The notes beneath the pieces are model-generated. The model did not search any database. It was not told the origin of the DNA and saw only the letters and a program-made list of their open reading frames with translations. From the NCBI GenBank assembly GCA_030685235.1, contig MU839105.1, positions 1-64,000 on the forward strand: 64,000 nt of DNA. The letters run 5' to 3'. Both the position numbers and the translations under genes were made by a program. The stretch comes from Copromyces sp. CBS 386.78. Lineage: Eukaryota > Ascomycota > Sordariomycetes > Sordariales > Sordariaceae. Shown here one piece after another: positions 35,851-46,841 of the stretch (its first letter is position 1; each line of letters opens with the position of its first letter).

Positions 35851-38837
35851 CTACATCGGAGCACCCCAAAGCGCGTTGATTTGCTTTCTCCGAACCTAAA
35901 AAGAAAAGGTTGTCAGTCCACGCTTGCTTCGCAAGTCATCTTCGGGAGTTTTGCACTTACCATCGGGCTCAACACCATCACACCAGCCGTAATAGCCAAC
36001 ACAGTTCCAATAAGAGTGACCTTATTGAAGCCCTTGCCGAGAATATCGAACAAGAAGCTCGGCGCCACTCTGGACCCAAACACATCGATGCCATAAGCAA
36101 GCACCAAGCTGGTGCTCTCCACAACCGCCGGTGCCGCGATAATCTTCTGCACACCAATCACGTCTCTCTGGTGGGTGTGGACGCTCTTAGGGTCAATCTC
36201 AATAGCGGGGTGGTACCTGATCAAGCCTTCCTCGGCCTCCGCGGGGTTAGGGTCACGGCCGACAGGGCGGCGGGGCTCGAGAACCATGCGCGGGATACCG
36301 ACGATACCGTGGGTCTCGGGGAGGTAGGCCAGGACTTGACGAGAGGTGATACCCTGCCTCGTTTGCGTGATCTCCAACGCGGAGATGGGGGCGCTGAGGA
36401 TGAAGGTCTGGGAGACGACCGAGGGCAGAGGGACGTCACCCGGGGCATCGATGGGTCCGAGAGAGGAGAAGTTCTCGGCGTCGCCGAGGACACCTCTGTG
36501 GTTGGGCTTATCGGTCTCATACAGGTCGGAGACGACGATCTGGTATCCCTTGAGAGATTGGGCGCCGTCTCTGACGCGGTACTGGCCAAAGTAGGTGCAA
36601 GTGAACCAGTTCTCCGCCATGGCGCACTCAATGTGCTTCTTAGGGTCGACACCCTCGTACTTGGAGGACGCCAAGATCTGTCCGGAGACGGTATCAAGCA
36701 GATAGATAACCAGGGAAGGAACCTTGGTGCTCTCGTCGACCGCGGCAACGACAAGAGTGTTGGGGTTAAGATACTTGTACTTGACAGTGCGATCACCGAG
36801 AACGCGACCAATGGAGGCAACAGCGTCATGAGAAGGTCTGGTGGCAATGTCGACAATCCTCTGCGACTTCGGCAAAAAGAAAGTCCAAGTGACGGTTTGC
36901 TTTCCGTCGGCAATCGCGACACCCTTCAGCTCCCCATCGGAGCCGCGGACAACAGCGATCTGGTTGGGGAGAATGTCGGAGGCCAAACCCTGGAGCTCAC
37001 CGTCCAAGCCAACGGGGAAGAGCCGCGGTCCAGTAGCGGTGTTGAGAAGAGCAGCGCTCTGGGTCGCAGGAGCCGCCTCCGACCCCTTGCTAAACACCTC
37101 CATAGTGAACAACGAGGTACTCGGGAGAATCTTGACGATCGTCTCATCATTGCTCTTTCCAAGGATAGTAACGATGCCAGTCGAGTCATCCGCCTTGATT
37201 CCAGCAACAGCCCACTTCTGACCCTTGGGCAGGTCAAAAGCCCTCTTGCTAGCCAGGATCTTGCCGTGGTTACCGGCGTCAAGGACGTAGATCATACCGC
37301 GCCTCGTAGCCAAAACAGCGAGCTTGTGGAAGCCAAAGCTGTCACGAGCAAGCTTACCGTCGTGGGTAGAGACCTCAGTGCCAAGAACACTGCTCATCAA
37401 CCGGGCAGGGATGTTGTTGAGGTATGCAGGCAGATACTGGAGGTCCTCGAGATGACGTTTAACGCGATGGATGTAAGCCTCGAGAGGGTTGCTGTGAGCC
37501 TCCTGCTCCAGAGTCTTGGCGAGGTTTTCGCTCTCGGGGATCTCCGCGAAAGTGGCCGCAACAGCTCCAGTCAAGCCCTCAGGGCGAGACCAGGCGACGT
37601 CTCCGTTACGGATAAGAATCCACTCATCAGTATCCGTGACAGCGGCTGACCTAACGGCATAGCTGTCGGTCCCGAGCTTCTTGACAACCTCGGAGACTCC
37701 GTGAAGAGCAACCAGTCTGGTGTCGGGGGTCTTCAGAGGCCAGCGGCCGAGCACAGTGTCCGAGGCAGACGAGAAAATGACCAATTCCTCGTCAGTGATA
37801 CGAGTAAAGTAGACATTGGCACCGTTAGAGCTGGTGGAGAAAGCGCCGACTCCAGAAGCAACGGGGAGTTGATAAGCCTTGGAGATGACGTTCGTCCTAA
37901 GATCAACGTGGTACACCTCAGCGGTATGACCGGTAGGGGTCTTGCTGTGCACCAGGAAATGCGGCTGAGACTGGACAAGATGGGGAGCATGGATCTCGAC
38001 GGAGACAGTGTCGGCGGGCAGGGGGAACTCCTGGCGCGTCTTCTGCCCCAGAACACTGACACGTAGCTTTTGGCGAACGTCGTCCGTCCATGCAATGATA
38101 GGAGCCGCAGAGTTAGCACCGACGAGAATGACATCGTCCTTGTCGTGGACATCCGCCTTGGTTCCAATCACGAGCTCGTCCTCGCGCTTCCCACTGAGGG
38201 CATCGAGAACGGTGACCTTGACGTTATAGGCGCCGGCAGAGCCACGAAGGCTGATGACGAAGACCTTCTCCACGTTGGTGCTGACCTGAAGAGGCACGTC
38301 GCCCGAGCTTTCCTTGAACTCCCACACGACCCTTCCGTCGTTGCCACTCAGCCTCCTGAGCACAGTCGACTCGTTCTCGTCGAACAAGGCCAGTATATCC
38401 TTCCTGTTGTTTTCCGTCATCTCCATAATCTCCAGGTCCTTGACCTCGCCCGCAAAGTCCATCCAGAACTTATTCCTCCCGTTCACGGCGTCCCACGCGT
38501 GTACCGACTGGCCGTAGGCGCTAGCCAACCAGTTCTGGCCTTCGCCGGCGCGCAAGAAGCCGCCGCCATCCGTGATGGTCCCATTGAGCAGCTGTCGCCA
38601 GAGGACGGCACCGCTACTGGGGTTGACAGCGCCGAGCACGCCAACGTCGCTTAGGGTATAGAGCAGGCTCGCCTTATCGTCTCGCCTCGGCTTGTGGAAG
38701 AAGGTGGTTTCGCGCTGGGGGAGGCCCAGGAGCTCGTGATGATAGTCGATGTGGCCGACCTCGTCCTGGAAGACGGCGCGTACCACGGATGGCAGCGCGA
38801 CCAGGAGGAGCGCCGATAACTGCGTCGGGAGGTGCAT
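35851..38837 (-). CDS. EMC1: ER membrane protein complex subunit 1 (EMC1)
   Basis: Two exons, 35961-38837 and a 45-bp last exon 35851-35895, with a 65-bp intron (GTAAGT...TTTTTAG); about 973 aa, as usual for fungal EMC1. The chosen start (38837) gives a clean signal peptide (MHLPTQLSALLLVALPSVVRA) and a mature N-terminus starting VFQDEVGHIDY; an in-frame Met 14 codons upstream would weaken it. The lumenal part is the large beta-propeller region typical of EMC1. The C-terminus has the DUF1620 segment with YGIDVFGSRVAPS and LGKGFNKVTL, then one transmembrane helix and a short cytosolic tail containing RRKQIN, encoded in the last exon. EMC1 is the scaffold of the EMC insertase for tail-anchored and multipass ER proteins. 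Missing the small last exon would give a false tail. Confidence 0.95.
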
Positions 38838-39543
38838 ATCGGTGTGGGATGGGTAGGCACTGCTTTGGCCCGCGGCCACGAGTGTTGGGGATTGGTAACG
38901 TTAGGGATGCAGTTACTGGAACGCGAGCGCCATTAGAATTCAAGTAGCTTCAATGTGTCGTGCCGAGAGCCACTGTTGGTAAAAAGCGGTTGGTAGAAGT
39001 TCGGGTTGGGCAGCAGAAAACGCCCGATGAAAGGGATGACGCGAGAAAGAACAGTTAGATGGATCCTCTCAATGTTGGGAAGATGTGACGTTGGAACAAC
39101 CTTAGCTCTCCCCTGTTAGGGGTCGTAGCACCTGGAAGCGTTAAGCGGGGGTCCCCGAGGGGGTCCCCGAATCAACCCCCCTGTCCAGAGCTCCCCGCTG
39201 TTCACTGGTGGAGTTGTCCAGATCCTTGGCAAGCATCTCCATAACAGTCACACAAAGAACTTGAGCATTTGAAGGGGATACCGCGGTAGGTATCTTCTAA
39301 GACATTTATAGTTCGCTACAATCGCTCTGCAATGAATATATACCGTCCTGACAACATCATATGAACCGTCCGAGATCAGCACCTATAATAGCACCAAACC
39401 ACATAACAACTTGGTTAGTTGTTAGCCACTGCCTAAAATCAGTTACTCCCGTTTGAAGTTGACCATACCCGGACAGTACATCAAGTCAGGAAACCCATCG
39501 CCGCAAATCATCGACCGCTCATTCAGGATTCTAAATGGATACC
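38838..39543. promoter_or_regulatory. EMC1 upstream region
   Basis: About 700 bp between the EMC1 start and the 3' end of the LRR gene, both on minus, so it should hold the EMC1 promoter and the LRR-gene terminator. It contains an exact 12-bp tandem duplication GGGGGTCCCCGA at 39147-39158 and 39159-39170; each unit has the palindromic core GGGGTCCCC-like. No known factor is assigned. Confidence 0.4.
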
Positions 39544-41259
39544 TTAGAAATTCCCATTGACAAGGGGGTTTTTATCTGAAGGATCGAGGACGTTGGGTGT
39601 ACATGCCCAGGAACATCCTCTTCGAACAAAAGGCACCCATGCCTCGTCTTCTCGCGCGCTGATATGCATGTGCTTAATGCTCGCCGTATATCCGTCTCCA
39701 GCAGTTTTCTTTTTATCAACGGTCGTGCGCCGAATCTCGCGGAACTCGATCCACTCGGTTGCGGGGCAGAGTGTCTCCCGCTTGCAAACCGTGCAATGCT
39801 GACCACCCATCTTGTTGACAACAACGGCCCGCTCCAGCGGATCAGCAAGATGTGAGGGGCACCCATCAGTCCTTAGCAAGTCTGGCAGTGATTCTGCGTC
39901 CTTCGAGCGTGCGGCAACACGCATTGCGGTTGCGAGGAGCGATGATGGGCCTCTGGGTCGGAAAGACCGCTTTGACTCCCCCGACGATTCAAGATGTTGC
40001 TGAACAGTTTGCGGTATGGCCATCGACCCAAGATCCTCGGTTTCAAGCTGCTTCGAACTATCCGTGAGACGCTGAGCCATATCGGGGAAAATGAACTTGC
40101 TGAGAACGTGGCCGGCACTGTTGGAGAATTGGACCGGTGTGCGGGCGCGTAGCACTGTAGTGAAGAGTTCGAAGTTGTCACCCCGATCCTGGTCTACTAA
40201 AAATCCGTCAACCCCCCTCCCCCTTGTGCGACATTCGTAAATGTGTTGCAGGACTTCATCGTCCAACAAGTGTTGCCGGTGTTTTGGTTGGAAAAAAGGA
40301 TTAGGGTGGATGTTCAGAGTGTGAAGTCCAATGGCGGACTCCATAAGATCTATCAGCTCTCCTGGTAAATGGCGAAGCCGATTGTTGGCGATATTGAGGG
40401 CTGTCAGATTCTTCAACTTTGCAATGGTGGGCGGCAGTTCGGTGAGCCTGTTGTTTCGAATGCTGAGCACGGTCAAGTGCTGAAAGTCGAGGAGCACGCT
40501 GGGAAACCTTGATAGCTGATTGTTTCCCAAGAAAAGCTTAAGAATCGGGTCTCTGGGTACGAACGGAACATCCTTTTCCACGACAGGGATCGGGGTCAGG
40601 CCCGCAAGTGGTTCGAGAACGTAGTCGGAGATTGAAGCCAATCCCATTTGGCTACCAAAAGTTAGCATGTCCTCCTCCATAATGACTATCTTCGAAAGGG
40701 GTGGCGCGTTTGACCCGCTGGCTCACCTCAAGTCGACGTCCTCCCGACCATCGTCCACACATGCTAAGACAATACTTTGTGCGCGTTGCTCTTCCGGACC
40801 AAGTTTCGGTATACGCTTGACGGCTGGGTAAGGGAGAGGGAATCGCGCTGCGAGTGGCGGTAGGTCGATATCACCATCGGTGTCTGTTGCCGCATCTTGA
40901 CCGACCCAGACGCCGCTGTCGGGTTGTCGCTTCAAGTGCCGCTTGTGTCGAGGATTTGACGATGGGCCGGGGTCTGTATCGTCGCCCATGACAGAGTCGG
41001 AGGATGCCGGTACTTGGTCGAACCACGAGCCCACATATCGCCTCTTTCGCCGCCCTTGCAAGTAGTTGTCCAGAGCTGGATCATCGTCGCTCGAGAAGTA
41101 TGCAGGGTCACTAGAACTGCTCATACCAGGCGAGGGTGGAGGAGGGGCATAGTAGCCACGGGACCGTTTGCGTTCCCCTGGGATATATGTGGTAAAAGCG
41201 GGCAGTTCGTCCGGGACTGGCAAAGGCGGCAAGGTGGGTTCAGGTTCGTCCACCTCCAT
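39544..41259 (-). CDS. Leucine-rich-repeat protein with cysteine-containing C-terminus
   Basis: Two exons, 40727-41259 and 39544-40651, with a 75-bp intron (GTGAGC donor, TGCTAAC branch point, GGTAG acceptor); 546 aa. The start MEVDEPEP is the most plausible Met; one 38 codons upstream adds an unlikely tail. Residues ~1-175 are acidic and Pro/Ser-rich with basic KRR and RRKRR patches, possibly nuclear signals. Residues ~200-300 hold four or so LRRs of the L-x-x-L-x-L-x-x-N-x-L type (LSIRNNRLTELP, LNIANNRLRHLP). The C-terminal ~120 residues carry C-x2-C...C (CTVCKRETLC), possibly metal-binding, as in related ascomycete LRR proteins of unknown function. Probably a protein-interaction scaffold; no specific role is assigned. 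Confidence 0.85.
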
Positions 41260-42209
41260 GATTGAATCCCTGCCGGCAGTATTACCGTGTGGTGGTGATA
41301 ATATCGATGAAATGAATTGGACGAGGAATGTGGATTGGATCGCCCAATGGAAATCAGAATGTAGTGTAAGCACAAGGCGGGGGAGTGGGCAGCCCGAACC
41401 AGATGCCTGTTACCTTACCCAAGCCGATATATGGTGTGACAAGGGCGCAAGGAAGAGCAGACGGGATTGGATTGAGATGGGGTTGACAACTGTCTCAGAC
41501 AATTGAAAGCAAAGGAGAGAAAGAGTCTGCAAAGCAAAAAAGAAAATGGGAAACTGTAAGAGGATGTCTCAAACTGTGATCCCGCGCTTCCGGGTCGCTT
41601 CGCTGATTTGAATAAAAGCAGCTGCAGATGGTAATGAAGAAAGGAAAAAGGAAGAAAAGAAACGGTGAGTGATTGCTCCATGGCCTCCGAGTTGTACGTA
41701 ATTACCGGTAAAATTACGACCAAAAGTCCATGCGTGCAGCGTGAGGCCCCAATCCCATAGGAAAGACTGATCCGGGAATCCTGGGCAGCTTTCTTCCGGA
41801 AGAGAGACGCGTCCTCTGCGCATCTGATTGCATTCGACACCCTCAACGCGCTTCGATCAATAAACATCGAGACGCGTTTGCAGAGACCTGATGCGGAGCT
41901 TAAAGTTCTGCCCCACATTGACTCCACAAACTTGGTAAGTGGCGCCCCACTGTTGGCGTCAGAAATCGTTAAATACCGAAATGGCTCGTGCTTTTGTGAG
42001 TCCCCAGCCTGAGTGGTCTCTTTATGATTTGTTTCCGTCACCCCGACCGTGTTCGGTTTGTGCTCCGGTGTGTTGGGCTCCCTTCCGGCGCCACGGTGCC
42101 TATCCCGTCGGCTGCTCCCGCCTATCTCGCCACTTCACCCGAGAACCCTGCAGAGACGATGAACAGCTGTAGAATTGGGATGTGCCACACTGTGGACTCC
42201 CCGCTGATT
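41260..42209. promoter_or_regulatory. Region between zinc-ribbon gene and LRR gene
   Basis: About 950 bp upstream of the LRR-gene start and downstream of the zinc-ribbon gene. A 208-codon frame on minus (41415-42041) has no domain and probably lies in the LRR-gene 5' leader or is chance. Confidence 0.4.
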
Positions 42210-43391
42210 TTAATCATCCCTCTCAATCTTCCCTATGGGGCTGCTGGGAGCTTCTGTCTTAACACCTAGTCGCGGCGTTGGTTTTCGTGCTGAAGTGTAG
42301 ATGTAATCGGTCAAATGGGCAAGCTCTTCATCATCGGAAGAGTCGAACTCATCCAGATATGCGTCCTCCTTTTTCCCAGTCAGTTGCTTGTGAGGCTCTG
42401 CGGGAACTTCACTCTGTTTGGATGAGCCTTCACCTGGCCCTGCCATGTCAGACGCCTGCGACGACATATCCGAGACCAGGTCGATGACGGTTTGGGAAGA
42501 ACGAATATCTGCAGCCGTCTCGACAAGCCTCGACTTCATGCCTCTCTCAGGGCTAAGGGCGGGGTCATTGGTATTGTTAGCGGCGGCGCCGCCGACGGTA
42601 AGAGCGGCAGGTGTAGGTGAGGATTTTCTTTCGGGCGTTGTTTCGGGCGTAAACTGTCCATCCTCAGTAAGGTCTACGACCATTCTTGCAGCTTCAGATG
42701 GCCCAGCCTCGGGTTCTGGACTCCGTGTTACTGGAGTGGCTGCGTTGGCAGGGCCTGACTGTTCAGTCGCTTTCCCTTTCCCTTTGGCCAGTTTTCTCCC
42801 ATCCGGACGAGGGTCAGAAGGGCGTCCCACGGGTTGTGATCCAGGTAGCGCCCCCGTATCCTCAAGCGCTTTGCCGTCCAGGTCTTGTCGGTAATCGCAT
42901 GGCCGTTCCGGTGCGTTTTTTCTGTCGCATTCCATCCATTGTTCCTTGAAGTTGAAGGGATTCTGAATCTTCTTGACGAGTCGACCCATGGCACATTGAG
43001 GGCAGATGGGCTTCTTGGAGAGCGTTGGGGGAGCGGTAAGCTTTGGGTCTGTGTTCCTGATCTCGTAATGCTTGCAACCCGTTCTCTCTCTGTCGCTGCA
43101 GCTGAGTCGATATTTCCCGGCGATGTCCTGATTGTGGTGGTCCGGGTTGATCTGCTTCCTCACGAGATGGCCGAAGCGGCATTTCGGACAGAAGCCATAT
43201 TTAAACTTGGGAGTTTTCCCAGATCTCCCGGTAAAAGTGTTGCCGGCATTGCTACTCTGTGATGCCTTTGGCTTTCCTGGAGTTTGCGGTACTGACTTGG
43301 TCACCCGGCCGCTGATAACCCCGGACTGCGATGAGCTTCCTGTCAGAAAATCAGCTTTTGTCATGATTTTGTCAGAAGTTGTAGTGAGCAT
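42210..43391 (-). CDS. Two-zinc-ribbon (GRF-like) protein with two SUMO-interaction-like motifs
   Basis: Single-exon frame of 393 aa. Residues 68-106 show C68-x2-C71...C98...C106 and residues 130-165 show C130-x2-C133...C155...C165. The two ribbons are similar (CPKC...GHLVRK and CPQC...GRLVKK), consistent with tandem GRF-like zinc ribbons seen in fungal DNA-metabolism proteins. The tail is disordered and acidic and has two textbook SUMO-interaction motifs: VVDLTED at ~238-244 and VIDLVSD at ~302-308, both followed or flanked by Asp/Glu/Ser. A further acidic serine patch (FDSSDDEE) lies near 360. GRF ribbons bind single-stranded DNA in APE2, NEIL3 and TOP3A, so a SUMO-linked DNA repair or chromatin role is a reasonable inference, not shown. 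A first Met at residue 10 could be an alternative start. Confidence 0.75.
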   Translation of the reverse strand: MLTTTSDKIMTKADFLTGSSSQSGVISGRVTKSVPQTPGKPKASQSSNAGNTFTGRSGKTPKFKYGFCPKCRFGHLVRKQINPDHHNQDIAGKYRLSCSDRERTGCKHYEIRNTDPKLTAPPTLSKKPICPQCAMGRLVKKIQNPFNFKEQWMECDRKNAPERPCDYRQDLDGKALEDTGALPGSQPVGRPSDPRPDGRKLAKGKGKATEQSGPANAATPVTRSPEPEAGPSEAARMVVDLTEDGQFTPETTPERKSSPTPAALTVGGAAANNTNDPALSPERGMKSRLVETAADIRSSQTVIDLVSDMSSQASDMAGPGEGSSKQSEVPAEPHKQLTGKKEDAYLDEFDSSDDEELAHLTDYIYTSARKPTPRLGVKTEAPSSPIGKIERDD

Positions 43392-44767
43392 GCTGACCAG
43401 GCGCCATGGTTACAAAATCTTCACACAAGTTGATTGGAGTGCAAATGGATGGGCGTTTTGGTGTTGAGATTGATCTGAGGAAGTTTCAGGTCTGCGAGGG
43501 GTAAGGTAACGAGCTGAAAGTTTATAACGAGCAACCTTACTGCCTCGTCTTCCCTGTCTGCCTGATGGCGCACCTCGATTCCAGCCTCAGCTACCAACAG
43601 ACCAATCCAGAGCTGCAAAATCCGATCGCATAGCGAATACCTTAATCCCACGCATGAAGGCGCTTAAACGATCCAAGGTTGGTGTTGAAAGTCACACGGA
43701 TTATGTCTGGAGGAGCTAAATGAGCGTCAGTCCAGGGAGGAGCTGTTCTTCAAAACTCGGTTACCGGTTGCTGGGTGAACGAGTTCGCAATTCACAAGAA
43801 CGAGTATGTACTGGTGAGCGGGGGGGGGGGGGGGGTAAACAATGGCTCTGTCTTGGCGTTAACAACAGGGTCCCATCAACAGTCCTACCGCCTACAGTTA
43901 TTGATAAGGTAGGTGGTAGATAGACTTCCTGAGGTAGAGGAAGATAAGCAGCGCCCGTTGAGGCTTACCCTACTCGGCCTTTGAACTTCACTCGACGACA
44001 TGATTGGAAACTCCATGGCAGAAAGGCACAACGGCGGGGCCCTTGGAGATGGATGAGATACCAAGGATAGACACCTAACGTGTACATGCTTCCTTGAAGG
44101 CAAGGGACAGTGTTAGGGGTGGCCGACCTCAGCCAGGAGGGAACTCAAGAGAGCAGGAAACTCGACGCGCCTGTCTACCGTATCACATTTGGACCGTGCG
44201 CTTGTTGGAAGCGAGTCAAGGCTATGATCTTCGACGTTCCGTGGCAGAAGAGGAAGAAGCGCATATCTACTATCTTATCAACTTCCCGAATCTGAAGTGT
44301 ACCATTACACCATGGACACGTTCTGATATCCCTCTACAGTACATATGTTAGCTCGATAGATACCTTTGAACCTCGCTTTGAGTCGCAATTTGAGAACGGC
44401 CAAAAGTCAGTTGTTGAGCCTCCTCAAAGGCCAGTGTCTAGAGTTTATAAAGTTTGAAGTCCTGCCACAGAGTTGAAACCGGAGTATAAGGTCCGTCAAC
44501 GCCTGTCTCGATACTCATTTACAACTTTGGGGACTTTGTTATTGGAGCATCTGCTCCGATTAAAACGTCTAGTGATTATTATGTCCGGTGAATCGTAACT
44601 GGTACGCGGCGTGGTGTGGCACGGGCGTACATGTAGGTCCGTAGTTCTTTTCGCGTGACCTTTCTCCGGGATCGAGCACGCTGAGTTGACCTCGAAATGG
44701 TATCGCATCTCCTCGCTAGGGCTGCCGGATGGCACAATGAGATGTGACGTATCATGACGAGCCCAGC
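43392..44767. other. Intergenic with a G homopolymer
   Basis: 1.4 kb between two minus-strand genes. It holds a run of about 17 G near 43819-43836 and a few short frames without domains. The part next to 43391 should contain the zinc-ribbon gene promoter. Confidence 0.4.
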
Positions 44768-45592
44768 TTAGTCCCAGTCGTCGTCGTCCTCTTCCTTGCG
44801 GTCAGAGGTGCTTCTGATGTTCTTGCTAAAGAGCTTCTCCTCGTACGCCTCCTCAACTTCTCTCCTCCTCTTGGCAACCCGCATGTCATTGTCAGGGATT
44901 GCCCCAACATCGACGAGCATGTTATCGATGTCCATCATGTTGGTCTTGACGCCATGCATTGTCATGAGCGTCACGACCTGTTTGACGACATCCCCCTTGT
45001 TATAGACCAAGATCGTAGGACAGTTGCGCTCGGGGTAGTTCTCGATGGCTTGCGACGCTCTCATTTCGCAGAACTTGATGTCGCCGTATTCCCGTGCCGC
45101 CTGTCGCCACAGCTCTGACAGAATTCTCGACTCGACATTGGTGCCCAACGAGGATGTGAGGAGGACAAATACCGGTCCGCTCTGTGACGCATCGGTGACT
45201 TCGCGGGTATACTCGGGCTTGGATAAGGGGTAGACGCTGCCGTGTACCGACTTCTTTTGGAGTGCGCTGAGCTCCTTCATCCGTTGCTGGCGGTAGATCT
45301 CCAGGAACTCTTCGTCCTCCTCGTCTTCAAGCTCGTCGAGCTCGTCCAGGTCCTTGCCTTCAAGTCTGTTCTCGTGTGCAAGTCGGCGGGCCTCCTCGAT
45401 AGCTTCCTGGATCATAGGCGTCGGGCTAGGGGGCTTTTCGGGGATAACGCCATGCTTGCGAAGGATGTCGTTCCTACAGAACTGTAAGCACGCCTTGACC
45501 GCGAGGATTTGCCTCTCTGTCTCTCACCATTCTGTGTCGGCGTTGGGGTCGTCGATAGGGACAGCAATGCGCTGGTCTCCTGGGGCGGCCAT
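44768..45592 (-). CDS. PLP2: Phosducin-like protein PLP2 (PDCL3 type), CCT co-chaperone
   Basis: Two exons, 45528-45592 and 44768-45473, with a 54-bp intron (GTGAGA...TGTAG); 256 aa, normal for fungal Plp2. The N-terminus MAAPGDQRIAVPIDDPNADT leads into a W-N-D-I-L-R-K-H-G-V-I-P-E-K-P segment, which is diagnostic of PLP2/PDCL3. Residues ~45-95 are a charged helical part (EEARRLAHENRL; DELEDEEDEEFLEIYRQQR). From ~105 the thioredoxin-like fold follows, with VFVLLTSS, CPTILVYNKGDVV and a tail rich in Asp/Glu (EEDDDDWD). Family members bind the CCT/TRiC chaperonin and help fold actin and tubulin; Plp2 is essential in yeast. It is divergent from the eS27 gene, 669 bp apart. Confidence 0.93.
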
Positions 45593-46261
45593 CTCGAACG
45601 TGCGTGGCGGTCAAGGGGTAGTGTCGGCTTGAACGAGGGGGCGAATTTGCGGAGCTGAGTGTTAAGGAGAAGGTCGATGATGCTCCCGGAGCTTGTGGAA
45701 CGGGATGGGCCTGGGATCTAAAGGCGTAGCCGTTAGGCGACTGTGGAATTATCGTTAACGACCTCGGCAGTGTATTTGTAAGAAGAACCGTTGCCTGGAA
45801 CAAAGATGTCGTTTGCGATTGGAAAGTGACCCCTCCAGAGGTGTCTGGCCTCGCTGGCATGTCCACTCCCCGGGCGGTGTTGACATCCGCATCTCACCAC
45901 TGCCCCGCCTTGTCCGCCAACCCGCCCCCGGGAATGCAGCGTCACAGCGAGAGCCTTGTACACCCCACTGGGTGAGCCTTTGAATCACCCTGTGAAGGTG
46001 GCAATCGCCGGCCCCACTTTGACGGCCAAGGTCTGTGCAGTATGGCTTCTCATTGGCCAGAAAAGCGAGCCCTAACGCCTGCCAGCCTAGCCACGAATGG
46101 GTGCTCCTCACAGACCGAAAATTTGCCTGAACTTTTGTGTTTTGCTAGGTTCGACCTCCCCTCTTTTTCAACCACCAACGAGCACAAATCTGCCGCCAAT
46201 CCCACCAGATTTCATCATTCAACCGAAAGCTCGTTGTCTCGACATCGAATAATCAGTCAAG
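45593..46261. promoter_or_regulatory. Divergent promoter between PLP2 and RPS27
   Basis: 669 bp shared by two outward-facing genes. Toward RPS27 there is ATTGG (inverted CCAAT) at 46053-46057 and GCCCTAACG at 46069-46077, close to the telobox-like AACCCTAA motif often found at fungal ribosomal protein promoters, about 190 bp before the ATG. A pyrimidine-rich stretch follows at 46154-46172, typical of strongly transcribed fungal genes. Confidence 0.45.
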
Positions 46262-46841
46262 ATGGTAAGACCCTGCCATTTTTTGATTTTGCAGTTTTGG
46301 CGATGGAACCGGATTTTGGGCGCTTTTCGACGACGGGACATGTGCATCGACGCTTGGACGGAGGAACTAGTGGAACAGCGGAGGAAATCGAAACGACGAC
46401 CACGGCGGACATCTGGGCGAAAAACGACGACGAGAAAAGGGCTGGATTTGATGGAAATGGGGTTGTTTTGATGTTTAGACACAGGCTGTGATGCTGACAG
46501 TTTGATTTCTCAAAGGTTCTCGCCGTTGATCTCCTCAACCCCAGCCCGGCTGCTGAGGCCCGCAAGCACAAGCTCAAGGTATGCCGAATCGACCCCCGAC
46601 GATAACAAAACACCACCACCTCCTAGCCACGACATGAGATACTGACAACGCGTCGCAGACCCTTGTGCCTGCTCCCCGCTCCTTCTTCATGGACGTCAAG
46701 TGCCCCGGCTGCTTCACCATCACCACTGTCTTCTCCCACGCCCAGACTGTCGTCATCTGCCAGGGCTGCACCACTGTCCTCTGCCAGCCCACCGGTGGTA
46801 AGGCTCGCCTTACCGAGGGCTGCTCTTTCCGCCGCAAGTAG
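46262..46841 (+). CDS. RPS27: 40S ribosomal protein eS27
   Basis: Three exons: only the ATG (46262-46264), then 46516-46578 and 46659-46841, with introns of 251 bp (GTAAGA...AAAG) and 80 bp (GTATGC...GCAG); 82 aa, the normal length of eS27. The sequence [21 protein letters not shown], the zinc-binding C-x2-C pairs CPGC and CQGC in the C4 finger, and the end CSFRRK are all conserved. It is a component of the small ribosomal subunit near the platform and needed for 18S rRNA processing. The first exon carries nothing but the start codon, a pattern seen in other fungal ribosomal protein genes; the long first intron may help expression. Confidence 0.97.

Noticed and set aside
35910..37649. 579-codon frame on + opposite EMC1
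   Set aside because: Antisense shadow of the long EMC1 exon; Arg/Asp/Gly-rich sequence without family likeness.
41415..42041. 208-codon frame on -
   Set aside because: Lies directly upstream of the LRR gene on the same strand and shows no domain; likely leader sequence or chance.
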